Below are positions 57,386 to 64,000 of a stretch of DNA of 64,000 nt, piece by piece. The notes below the pieces were generated by a model that did not search any database, had not been told where the DNA came from, and saw only the letters and a list, made by a program, of their open reading frames with translations. Origin of the DNA: Pigmentiphaga humi (GTDB lineage Bacteria; Pseudomonadota; Gammaproteobacteria; Burkholderiales; Burkholderiaceae_B). How positions within the stretch are numbered: position 1 is the first letter of the stretch; each line of letters opens with the position of its first letter. The position numbers and the translations under genes are program-made. The DNA is taken from contig NZ_UWPJ01000024.1 of assembly GCF_900606115.1 (NCBI RefSeq), positions 119,667-183,666 of the forward strand, read 5' to 3'.

Positions 57386-58327
57386 TCAGGCCGGAGCGGA
57401 CGCCGGCGGGCGGATCGCCGCGCGACCTGCTCCGCGCAGGGTCGATTCGATGTGTTCGGCCAACAGGCGCGCGCCCGGGGCGGGCAGCCGCCGGGTTCCC
57501 GTGGCAAGCCGCAAGTCCATGGTCATGGGAGGCCCGCCGGTGTGCAGTTCCACCAATGCGCCCGACTCGATGTCGCCGCGCACGGCCTGCGCCAGCGTGC
57601 ACCAGATGCCCACGCCCGCCGCCGCCAGTTCGCGGACCATGCCGGACTCGGTCGCGCGCGAGGCGACCGGCGTATGGCCGATACCGGCCTCCCTGAGCAT
57701 GTCGGCCATCTGTTCCGAAAACCCCGAACGATGCGCCGCCCGCACGAATTTCTGCCTGGACAGTTCGTCGGGATCAATATGCGAGCGGCCCGCCAGCGGG
57801 TGCGAAGGCGCGGCCACCAGCGCATAGCGCTCCACGCTGATGGCGCGGCTGGCCACGCCCTCGGGCGCCCAGCGGCTCAAGAAGCAGCCCAGGTCGGCCG
57901 TGCCGTCGCGCAAATGGGTCACGACCTCGTCCAGGGTGCCTGCCACCAAGGCCAGCTCGTACTCGGGGTGGGCGCGGGCGAAGCTGGCCAGCACGGGCGG
58001 CAGCACGGCATTGGCGACGGGGCGCTGGCAGGCGAACAGGATGCGGCGGACGGTCCCTGCGCCGACCTCCAGGGCCTCGGACAATCGGGCCACGTCGCTC
58101 AGCATCGTCCGCGCGTGGGCCAGCACCCGTTCTCCCGCCTCGGTCAGGACGGCGGAACGACCACGCCTGCGCAGGAACAGCGCCGTGCCCGCCCGCCGCT
58201 CCAGGGCCTGGACATGCTGGCTCACGGAAGGCTGGGCAATGCCGAGCCGGTTCGCTGCCGCGGCGAAACTGCCTGTCTCGGCGACCGCCGCCAGCACTTC
58301 CAGACCACGTGGCGAGAGATTGATCAT
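57386..58327 (-). CDS. LysR family transcriptional regulator
   Basis: 313-aa LTTR. The N-terminal winged helix is INLSPRGLEVLAAVAETGSF, AAAANRLGIAQPSVSQHVQA, LERRAGTALFLRRRGRSAVL; the effector domain follows with RRILFACQRPVANAVLPPVL. Divergent from the Bug receptor and enolase-superfamily genes, so probably their activator, binding in the 240-base gap. The inverted repeat at 58340-58355 lies 13 bases from its own start, suited to autoregulation. Ligand unknown, probably the Bug substrate. Confidence 0.93.
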   Translation of the reverse strand: MINLSPRGLEVLAAVAETGSFAAAANRLGIAQPSVSQHVQALERRAGTALFLRRRGRSAVLTEAGERVLAHARTMLSDVARLSEALEVGAGTVRRILFACQRPVANAVLPPVLASFARAHPEYELALVAGTLDEVVTHLRDGTADLGCFLSRWAPEGVASRAISVERYALVAAPSHPLAGRSHIDPDELSRQKFVRAAHRSGFSEQMADMLREAGIGHTPVASRATESGMVRELAAAGVGIWCTLAQAVRGDIESGALVELHTGGPPMTMDLRLATGTRRLPAPGARLLAEHIESTLRGAGRAAIRPPASAPA

Positions 58328-58339
58328 TGCGTGTCTCCG

Positions 58340-58355
58340 ATAGGCTTCTGCCTAT
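58340..58355. promoter_or_regulatory. LysR binding-site candidate
   Basis: ATAGGC-TTCT-GCCTAT, perfect 6-bp arms. It is followed by CTATATCTCATATAG (58352-58366), a second dyad. Close to the LysR start and upstream of the divergent Bug gene. Confidence 0.45.
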
Positions 58356-58430
58356 ATCTCATATAGGGCGGCGGCCCGTTGCCGAAACCGCCCCTGATTG
58401 ATGATACTGCCAGAGGTAGCCCACCCCTGC

Positions 58431-58550
58431 CCGCTTGCGCGGGCCGCCTCGACGAGGCGGCGCCGGCGGACCGAAGCCGGATCCGCGGCGCCCTGTTTCG
58501 GGCGGCGCACTTCCAGGGGCCGCGGGCGGCGCGCAGCGCCATAGGAAACT
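58431..58550 (+). repeat. Diverged copy of the dispersed repeat, copy C
   Basis: Contains GGCGGACCGAAGCCGGATCC, a counterpart of GGCGGAGCC..ATCCGCTG in copies A and B, GGGCGGCGCACTTCC and GCCGCGGGCGGCGCGC, which match GGGGGCGTACTTTC and GCCGCGGGTAGCGCGCGGC downstream of copy B. Similarity is partial, judged by eye. Confidence 0.4.
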
Positions 58551-58567
58551 GATACGGAGACATTGTC

Positions 58568-59542
58568 ATGAAACGATTACTGGCGCCCATGCTCGCGCTG
58601 GCGGCGCTCTTCTGCGGCGCCGCCGCTGCCCAGCCGCAAGCGGCCTTCCCCGCCAAGGGCGTGCACATCATCAACCCCTTCCCGCCCGGTTCACCGGTGG
58701 AATATACCGGCCGCCTGCTGGCCCAGAACCTGGAGCAGCACTGGGGCAAGTACGTGATCGTCGAGAGCCGCTCCGGCGCCGGCGGCACCGTCGGCGCCAA
58801 TTACGTGGCCAAGGCCGCGCCCGATGGGCACACGCTGCTGGTCACCACCGCTTCGCCCGTCTCTTTCGCGGCAGCCCTGTATGAAAAACTGCCCTACGAT
58901 CCGGTCCGGGACCTGACCCCGATCTGGGGGCTGGTCACGCCCGGCCAGGTCGTCGTGGTCAACGATCAACTGCCGGTGCGCACGCTCAAGGAACTGGTGG
59001 CGTATGCCAAGGCCAATCCCGGCAAACTGTCGTACGCCTCGTCGGGCATCGGCACCGTGCAGCATTTCGGCGGCGAGCTGTTCCAGGCCCGCACCGGCAC
59101 CAAGCTGATCCACGTGCCCTATCGGGGCGGCGCGCCGGCCGCGACCGACCTGGCCGGCGGCCACGTCCAGGTCATGTTCGATTCCCTGACCAACCAATTG
59201 CGCAACATCGAGGCGGGCAAGGTCCGGCCGCTGGCCATCCTGCGCGACAAGCGCGACGGCAAGCTGCCGGACGTGCCGACCGCGGCCGAGGCCGGCGTGC
59301 CCGGGATCGAACTCGTCAACTGGATCAGCCTGTTCGCGCCGGGCGGCACGCCCGCCGAAGTCGTGCGCACGCTGCGCCAGACTACCAAGTCGGTCATGGC
59401 CGAGCGGGACGTCGTGGCCAAACTCACCGAGACTTTCGGCGAAGCCCAGATCCTCGATGGCGAACAACTGGCGAAGATGATCCCGGGGGAGGCCCGCATG
59501 TATACCGAACTCGTCGAAACCGCCGGCATACCGAAACAATGA
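58568..59542 (+). CDS. Bug-family tripartite tricarboxylate transporter receptor
   Basis: 324-aa periplasmic receptor, signal peptide MKRLLAPMLALAALFCGAAA AQ. Hallmarks: FPAKGVHIINPFPPGSPVEY (a variant of the usual FPAGGxxD, as Gly-Ser-Pro-Val replaces the Gly-rich loop), ESRSGAGGTVGANYVAKAAP, PDGHTLLVTTASPVSFAAAL. GGAGA at 58556-58560 precedes the ATG. The enolase-superfamily gene follows after 190 bases, interrupted by the dispersed repeat, so the two may have separate transcripts. Likely ligand: the acid sugar or carboxylate degraded by that enzyme. Confidence 0.93.
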   Translation: MKRLLAPMLALAALFCGAAAAQPQAAFPAKGVHIINPFPPGSPVEYTGRLLAQNLEQHWGKYVIVESRSGAGGTVGANYVAKAAPDGHTLLVTTASPVSFAAALYEKLPYDPVRDLTPIWGLVTPGQVVVVNDQLPVRTLKELVAYAKANPGKLSYASSGIGTVQHFGGELFQARTGTKLIHVPYRGGAPAATDLAGGHVQVMFDSLTNQLRNIEAGKVRPLAILRDKRDGKLPDVPTAAEAGVPGIELVNWISLFAPGGTPAEVVRTLRQTTKSVMAERDVVAKLTETFGEAQILDGEQLAKMIPGEARMYTELVETAGIPKQ

Positions 59543-59549
59543 TCTCCCT

Positions 59550-59626
59550 TACGCGCTGACGCGCGCCCCTCAGGGGGCTCTACTTACGGACCGGCGGAGC
59601 CGAATCCGCTGTGCCCTGGATCCGGG
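59550..59626 (+). repeat. Dispersed intergenic repeat, copy B
   Basis: Starts TACGCGCTGACGCGCGCCCC with one base difference from copy A in the following TCAGGGGGC, then a variable piece, and CGGCGGAGCCGAATCCGCTG followed by TGCCCTGGATCC. About 70 of the bases in shared segments match copy A by eye. Lies between the Bug gene and the enolase-family gene. Confidence 0.7.
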
Positions 59627-59732
59627 GAGGGTATCCTGGCTTGCGGCACGCGTTTCTTGCCCGGGAGCACGCCGGATCGGGGGGCGTACTTTCAAGCGCC
59701 GCGGGTAGCGCGCGGCGCGATGGAACACTTTC

Positions 59733-60845
59733 ATGAAAATCACACACGTCGAAACCGTCCTGATCAGCGTCGAGCTCAACCGGGACTACCGCGGCAGCGT
59801 CTATAGCGTGCCGCGCAAGAATGCCATCATCACGCGCGTCCACACCGACGAGGGCCTGGTCGGTCATTGCGTCAACGGCGAGGGCAGCCTGGAAAGCCAC
59901 CAGCAGGCGCGAGCCATCATCGATCAGGAACTGGCGCCCATGATCCTGGGGCTCGATCCCGTCTCGATCGAGACGCTGTGGTCGCGCATGTGGGTCGCCA
60001 CCCACCGGGGCGGGCGCGACAAATGGTCGGCGGTGCGTGCCGTCTCGTGCGTGGACAGCGCGCTGTGGGACCTGCTCGGCAAGCGGGCCGGGCTGCCGCT
60101 CTACCAGTTGTGGGGAGGCGCGCGCGACGCGCTACCCATCGTCGCCATCGGCGGCCAGTACCATGACGGCTATGCGCCGGAAGACTACGGCGCGGAGATG
60201 GTGGAATACCGCGAACTCGGCCTGGCCGGCTGCAAGTTCAAGGTCGGCGGCCGCAGCGTCGAGGAAGACCTGGCCCGCACCCGCGCGGCGCGGCGCGCCG
60301 GCGGCGAGGACTTCGTCCTGTTCGTCGATGCAAACCGCGGCTGGAGCCGCGCGCAGGCGCTGGCTTTCTGCCAGCAGGCCACCGACCTTGGCCTGCGCTG
60401 GTTCGAAGAACCGTGCCACTGGGATGACGACCGCCGCGATCTCGCGCTGCTGCGCGCCCAGACCGGGCTGCCCATGGCCGCGGGCCAGTCCGAGATCACC
60501 GTGCAGGATTGCCGCGACCTGATGCTGGACCGCGCCATCGACGTCTGCAACCTCGACGCCAGTTGGGGCGGCGGCCCGACCGCGTGGCTGCGGGTGGCGC
60601 GCATGGCCGCCTGCTTCGGCGTGCAAATGGGCCATCATGGCGAGCCCACCGTGGGCTCGCACCTGCTGGCGGCGGTCGAGAACGGCACTTATGTAGAAAC
60701 TCACCACCCCGACCGCGATCCGATCTTCCACCAGATGCTGATCGGCAGGGGCCGGATAGAGAACGGCCTCTATCACCTGCCCGAAGGCCCGGGATGGGGC
60801 ATCGACTTCGATCCGGAGTTCATCGCCAGGCATCGTCTGGACTGA
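59733..60845 (+). CDS. Enolase-superfamily (mandelate racemase/muconate-lactonising type) dehydratase
   Basis: 370-aa MR-type enzyme with capping domain and TIM barrel. N-terminus KITHVETVLISVELNRDYRG. The catalytic Lys pair region is GCKFKVGGRSVEE; metal ligands are in FVDANRGWSRAQAL (Asp), WFEEPCHWDDDRRD (Glu) and AGQSEITVQD (Glu); QMGHHGEPTVGSHLL carries the catalytic His. These abstract an alpha-proton from a carboxylate, giving dehydration, racemisation or cycloisomerisation. An acid-sugar dehydratase is most likely with a Bug partner. Substrate unconfirmed. ATG at 59733, RBS not strong. Confidence 0.92.
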   Translation: MKITHVETVLISVELNRDYRGSVYSVPRKNAIITRVHTDEGLVGHCVNGEGSLESHQQARAIIDQELAPMILGLDPVSIETLWSRMWVATHRGGRDKWSAVRAVSCVDSALWDLLGKRAGLPLYQLWGGARDALPIVAIGGQYHDGYAPEDYGAEMVEYRELGLAGCKFKVGGRSVEEDLARTRAARRAGGEDFVLFVDANRGWSRAQALAFCQQATDLGLRWFEEPCHWDDDRRDLALLRAQTGLPMAAGQSEITVQDCRDLMLDRAIDVCNLDASWGGGPTAWLRVARMAACFGVQMGHHGEPTVGSHLLAAVENGTYVETHHPDRDPIFHQMLIGRGRIENGLYHLPEGPGWGIDFDPEFIARHRLD

Positions 60846-60963
60846 GGAGCGCGCGAGCCCGGCCTGGCGCTGCAGTGGGCGGCTCGCGTGCCGGCGTCGC
60901 GCTGGCGCGATTACGCGTTGCGGCCGGCGAGCGCAGCCGGCTGCAGAACGCCGCCGATCTCGA

Positions 60964-62541
60964 TCACCGCCGTCCGCGATGATCGTCCGCCACCCCCAGC
61001 CGCGCGCCCAGCCTCGCCAGGTTGGCCCGATCCAGCCCCAGCTCCCGCGCCGCGGCGGACCAGTTGCCGGCATGGCGCGCCAGCGCCGCGCCGATCAACT
61101 CGCGCTGGTAGTCGTCCACCGCCTGCCGCAGCGCCACCGGCACGTGCGCGCGCACGGCCACCGCATCGGCGCTTTTGCCAATGGGCTCCGCCGCACCCGG
61201 CCTTGCCGCTTCGTCCAAGCCCAGGTCTGCCGCCGTCAACGTCAGGATGGCGGGCCGCCGGGGATGCCGCGCCAGCGCCTTGAGCGCGCTGCGACTGATC
61301 AAGTGTTCGAGTTCTCGTACGTTCCCCGGCCAGTCGTAGGCCAGCAGCGCCGTCTGCGCATCGGCCGACAGCCGCAGGTTGTTCAGGCCCAGCCGCGCCC
61401 GGTTCTCTTCCAGAAAGGCGCCGCACAGCAGCAGCACGTCGCGGCCGCGTTCGCGCAAAGGCGGCACCCGCAGGGGATAGACGCTGAGCCGGTGGTAGAG
61501 GTCGGCGCGGAAACGCCCCTTGCGGACTTCGTCGGCAAGGTCGCGGTTGGTGGCCGCGATCAGCCGCACGTCGACGTGATGCTCGCGATCCGAGCCCAGC
61601 CGCTGCAACTGCCCGCTCTGCAGCACGCGCAGCAGCTTGGCCTGCACCGGCAGCGGCAGTTCGCCCACTTCATCCAGCAGCAAGGTGCCGCCGTCGGCCA
61701 GTTCGAACCGGCCGCGCCGGTCTCCCACCGCGCCCGAGAACGCGCCTTTAACGTGGCCGAACAACTCGCTTTCGACCAGCGCTTCGGGCAAGGCCGCGCA
61801 ATTGAGGCTGACCAGCGGCCGCGCCGCGCGCGGCGATGCGGCATGCAAGGCCTGGGCGACCAGCTCCTTGCCCACGCCGGTTTCGCCCATGACCAGCACG
61901 GTGAGATCGCTGGCCCCGACCGAGCGCACTTCTTCCAGCAGATGCCGCACGACCGCGCTCTGCCCCAGCAACGGACGCGCCTGGGGCTGGGCCGCTGCGC
62001 GATAGACCTCGGCGCGCTGGTACTCGTCGCTCGCTCGTGAGGCCAGCTGCTGCAGCCGGTCGGCCACGCTCACCGTGGCCGCCGCCAGGCTGGCGAAGGC
62101 CTGCAGCACGTCCAGGTCGCGCGCAGAAAAGCGGTCGATCTCCAGCGCATCCAGCGTCAGCAGCCCCCAGGGCCGTTCGGCCACGCGCAGCAGGCACCCC
62201 ATGCAATCGTGAACCGCGAGCTCGCCCTCGACCAGGCCGTCGTAAGGATCGGGCAGGTCGATGCCGGCCGGAAAACGCGTCGGTCCATCGGCCTCGAGCA
62301 GCAGCCGCAGCCGCGGATGGTCGGCCACTTTGAAGCGCCGGCCCAGCGTATCGTCGCTCAAGCCCTCCACCGCCAGCGGCACCAGCCAATCGCCTTCCAG
62401 CTTGAGCAGGGCTACCGCATCGCAAGGTACTAGGTCGCGCAAGGCATGGAGCAGCCGCCGGTAGCGTTCGCGCTCGTCCAGCTCGCGGGCCAGATCGTCC
62501 ACTAGCGGCACCAAGGCGTGAAGCAAAGGATTTGCTGTCAT
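60964..62541 (-). CDS. norR: Nitric-oxide-responsive sigma-54 activator
   Basis: 525-aa enhancer-binding protein: GAF sensor, AAA+ domain, Fis-type DNA-binding end. The GAF non-haem iron ligand C113 (HDCMGCLLR) and D131 (LTLDALE) are at the positions known for NorR. AAA+: Walker A GETGVGKELVAQALH; the GAFTGA loop, which contacts sigma-54, is GAFSGA here (VKGAFSGAVGDRRG); Walker B GGTLLLDEVGELPL. The end ELGLDRANLARLGARLGVAD is the helix-turn-helix. ATG at 62541 is preferred over one 15 bases upstream. Divergent from hmp, which it should activate on NO exposure. Confidence 0.95.
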   Translation of the reverse strand: MTANPLLHALVPLVDDLARELDERERYRRLLHALRDLVPCDAVALLKLEGDWLVPLAVEGLSDDTLGRRFKVADHPRLRLLLEADGPTRFPAGIDLPDPYDGLVEGELAVHDCMGCLLRVAERPWGLLTLDALEIDRFSARDLDVLQAFASLAAATVSVADRLQQLASRASDEYQRAEVYRAAAQPQARPLLGQSAVVRHLLEEVRSVGASDLTVLVMGETGVGKELVAQALHAASPRAARPLVSLNCAALPEALVESELFGHVKGAFSGAVGDRRGRFELADGGTLLLDEVGELPLPVQAKLLRVLQSGQLQRLGSDREHHVDVRLIAATNRDLADEVRKGRFRADLYHRLSVYPLRVPPLRERGRDVLLLCGAFLEENRARLGLNNLRLSADAQTALLAYDWPGNVRELEHLISRSALKALARHPRRPAILTLTAADLGLDEAARPGAAEPIGKSADAVAVRAHVPVALRQAVDDYQRELIGAALARHAGNWSAAARELGLDRANLARLGARLGVADDHRGRR

Positions 62542-62593
62542 ATTGACTACGTTCAAGTCAAAAAAACTCTTTCCCGATAGATGTCATTATGAC
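62537..62593. promoter_or_regulatory. NorR binding sites between norR and hmp
   Basis: Two GT-N7-AC sites as known for NorR: GTCATATTGAC (62537-62547, overlapping the norR start) and GTCATTATGAC (62583-62593). Between them is TTGACT-ACGTTCA-AGTCAA (62543-62561), a third dyad. They lie 42 to 100 bases upstream of the hmp sigma-54 promoter. Confidence 0.75.
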
Positions 62594-62634
62594 TCAAATC
62601 CAGGCGATGCCGCACTGCAGCGCGCGCAACGGGT

Positions 62635-62650
62635 TGGCACGGTTCTTGAT
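62635..62650 (+). promoter_or_regulatory. Sigma-54 promoter of hmp
   Basis: TGGCAC-GGTTC-TTGAT, matching TGGCAC-N5-TTGCW except for A in place of C. Start expected near 62661, with the hmp ATG at 62707. Fits NorR as activator. Confidence 0.78.
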
Positions 62651-62706
62651 AGAAGAAAGACATCGGCCGCCGCCGTCCGGCCCCGGCCCGTCCCTGTGGA
62701 GATACC

Positions 62707-63888
62707 ATGCTGTCCGATCAACAACGCGCCATCGTCAAAGCCACTGTCCCCCTGCTCGAAACCGGCGGCGAAGCGCTGACCACGCATTTCTATCGCATCA
62801 TGCTGGCCGAATATCCGGAAGTGCGGCCGCTGTTCAACCAGGCCCACCAGGCCAGCGGCGCCCAGCCGCGCGCCCTGGCCAACGGCGTACTGGCCTATGC
62901 GCGCCACATCGACAATCTCGCGCCGCTGGGCGGCCTGGTCGGCCAGATCGTGAACAAGCACGTCGGCCTGCAGATCCTGCCGGAGCACTATCCCATCGTC
63001 GGCGCTTGCCTGCTGCGCGCCATCCGCGAAGTGCTGGGCGCCGAGATCGCCACCGACGAAGTGCTGGACGCCTGGGGCGCGGCCTACCAGCAGCTCGCCT
63101 CGCTGCTGATCGGCGCCGAGGAACAGCAATACGCGGCCAGGGAACAGGCTTCCGGCGGCTGGCGCGGCGCCCGCTCCTTCCGCGTCGAGCGCAAGGAAAG
63201 CGAAAGCGCCGAGATCGTCTCGTTCTACCTCGTTCCGGTCGATGGCGGCCCCGTGCTGGACTTCCAGCCCGGACAGTACATCGGCCTGAAGCTGGTCGTG
63301 AACGGCGAGGAAATCCGCCGCAACTACTCGCTGTCGGCCGCGCCCAACGGCCGCGACTACCGCATCAGCGTCAAACGCCAGTCCGGCGGCGCCGCGTCCA
63401 ACTACCTGCACGACCACGTCCAGCCCGGCGACGTGGTGGACGTGTTCCCGCCCAGCGGCGACTTCACGCTGCAGGAAAGCGAGCGCCCGCTGGTGCTGAT
63501 CAGCGGCGGCGTAGGCATCACCCCGGTGCTCGCCATGCTGCAGTCGGCGCTGCAGACCGATCGCCCCATCCGCTTCATCCACTGCGCCCGCAACCGCGAC
63601 GTCCATGCCTTCCGCGAAGACGTGGACGCCGTCTCGGAGCAGCACGCGCACGTCAACCGCTTCTATTGCTACGACGAGCACGACGGCGAAGCCGGCCAGC
63701 CCGACGCGACCGGACTGCTCACCAAGGAACGGCTGGGCGAATGGCTGCCGGCCGACCGCAACGCCGACGTCTACTTCCTCGGTCCCAAGCCCTTCATGCG
63801 CAGCGTACGCCGCTACCTGAAGGAACTCGGCGTGCCCGACGCGCAAAGCCGCTACGAGTTCTTCGGCCCGGCCGAATCCATAGAATAA
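62707..63888 (+). CDS. hmp: Flavohaemoprotein, nitric oxide dioxygenase
   Basis: 393-aa three-domain enzyme converting NO and O2 to nitrate with NAD(P)H. Globin domain with Tyr29 (FY) and proximal His85 (NKHVGLQI) at their usual positions; FAD domain with RRNYSLSAAP; NAD domain with LISGGVGITPVLAMLQSAL; C-terminal FFGPA region YEFFGPAESIE. Length is normal. It protects against nitrosative stress and could deal with NO leaking from nitrate/nitrite reduction. It has NorR sites and a sigma-54 promoter upstream. Confidence 0.97.
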   Translation: MLSDQQRAIVKATVPLLETGGEALTTHFYRIMLAEYPEVRPLFNQAHQASGAQPRALANGVLAYARHIDNLAPLGGLVGQIVNKHVGLQILPEHYPIVGACLLRAIREVLGAEIATDEVLDAWGAAYQQLASLLIGAEEQQYAAREQASGGWRGARSFRVERKESESAEIVSFYLVPVDGGPVLDFQPGQYIGLKLVVNGEEIRRNYSLSAAPNGRDYRISVKRQSGGAASNYLHDHVQPGDVVDVFPPSGDFTLQESERPLVLISGGVGITPVLAMLQSALQTDRPIRFIHCARNRDVHAFREDVDAVSEQHAHVNRFYCYDEHDGEAGQPDATGLLTKERLGEWLPADRNADVYFLGPKPFMRSVRRYLKELGVPDAQSRYEFFGPAESIE

Positions 63889-63901
63889 GAACAGGGTGCC
63901 G

Positions 63902-63920
63902 CCACGCGCTACGCGCGTGG
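63902..63920. repeat. Hairpin of the repeat family at the end of hmp
   Basis: CCACGCGC-TAC-GCGCGTGG, perfect 8-bp arms, related to the head of the dispersed repeat (GCGCTGACGCGC). Lies between convergent hmp and a partial minus-strand gene and overlaps the stop of the latter; may act as a two-way terminator although no U-run follows. Confidence 0.5.
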
Positions 63921-64000
63921 GGGCGAGCCCATCAGTTTCACCATGTCCAGCTGGCGGATGATGCGGGCAGTGGCCTCCACCAGCGGCGGGAGGGGGGCGC
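63909..64000 (-). CDS. 3' end of an unidentified gene (truncated by window edge)
   Basis: Open minus-strand frame reaching a TAG at 63909-63911; the last residues read LVEATARIIRQLDMVKLMGS followed by PPRA. The end of a helix is all that can be seen; it could be the C-terminus of an IclR-type regulator, but this is a guess. The last few residues are encoded by the palindromic repeat, as in nirD. Confidence 0.45.
   Translation of the reverse strand, partial: APLPPLVEATARIIRQLDMVKLMGSPPRA

Noticed and set aside
1..64000. CRISPR arrays, rRNA genes, intact transposases
   Set aside because: No regularly spaced repeats, rRNA-like sequence or complete transposase was seen; the only direct repeats are the dispersed intergenic elements.

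Overview
The window is a GC-rich chromosome segment. The hemA-prfA-prmC-grxD block, three Bug-type periplasmic receptors, many small catabolic gene sets each with its own regulator, and a NorR-Hmp pair point to a betaproteobacterium of the Alcaligenaceae (Bordetella/Achromobacter-like). That placement is inferred from gene content and synteny; no database search was possible.

Layout. 1-4240: catabolic run (flavin monooxygenase, Bug receptor, cupin, amidase, DUF2848). 4250-7594: TetR regulator divergent from a VOC / SRPBCC / DUF1428 / MFS operon, with two matching operator-like palindromes between them. 7627-10411: a large unknown lipoprotein gene divergent from a luciferase-like flavin oxidoreductase, with a 30-bp palindrome between them. 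10454-17013: iron-uptake locus (Fur box, FecI-type sigma factor, FecR-type anti-sigma, TonB-dependent siderophore receptor, three inner-membrane proteins). 17051-18411: scar of an integrated element beside tRNA-Phe (truncated integrase, frameshifted XRE regulator, truncated RhuM). 18614-23272: housekeeping block (hemA, prfA, prmC, grxD, nucleoside deoxyribosyltransferase-like and exported proteins). 23294-24511: drug-efflux MFS.

24522-31022 (minus strand): a tightly coupled cluster with a PqqD-like protein, an HprK-like kinase, three GT2 glycosyltransferases, a family-5 nucleotidyltransferase and an ABC exporter. It looks like a peptide or glycan modification and export system whose substrate I could not find; it is the best candidate for an undescribed system.

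31210-43184: complete assimilatory nitrate pathway. nrtABC import nitrate, nasT/nasS sense it, nasA and nirBD reduce it to ammonium, and cobA supplies the siroheme precursor. Both operons start with an NtrC-like site, a near-perfect sigma-54 promoter and an attenuator leader whose AACGGC hexaloop hairpin suits the ANTAR protein NasT. This gives two-step control: nitrogen limitation starts transcription, nitrate allows it to pass the terminator.

43137-50673 (minus): GntR-controlled sugar-acid-type operon (IlvD/Edd dehydratase, beta-hydroxyacid dehydrogenase, ABC importer with two permeases, hydroxypyruvate isomerase-like). 50862-60845: thpR, a sulfatase/Bug pair with a divergent AraC regulator, a tandem universal stress protein, a zinc alcohol dehydrogenase, and a LysR regulator divergent from a Bug receptor and an enolase-superfamily dehydratase. 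60964-63888: norR and hmp, divergent, for nitric oxide detoxification. A dispersed intergenic repeat occurs at 39541, 59550 and, diverged, near 58431; at the first place it forms the 3' end of nirD.
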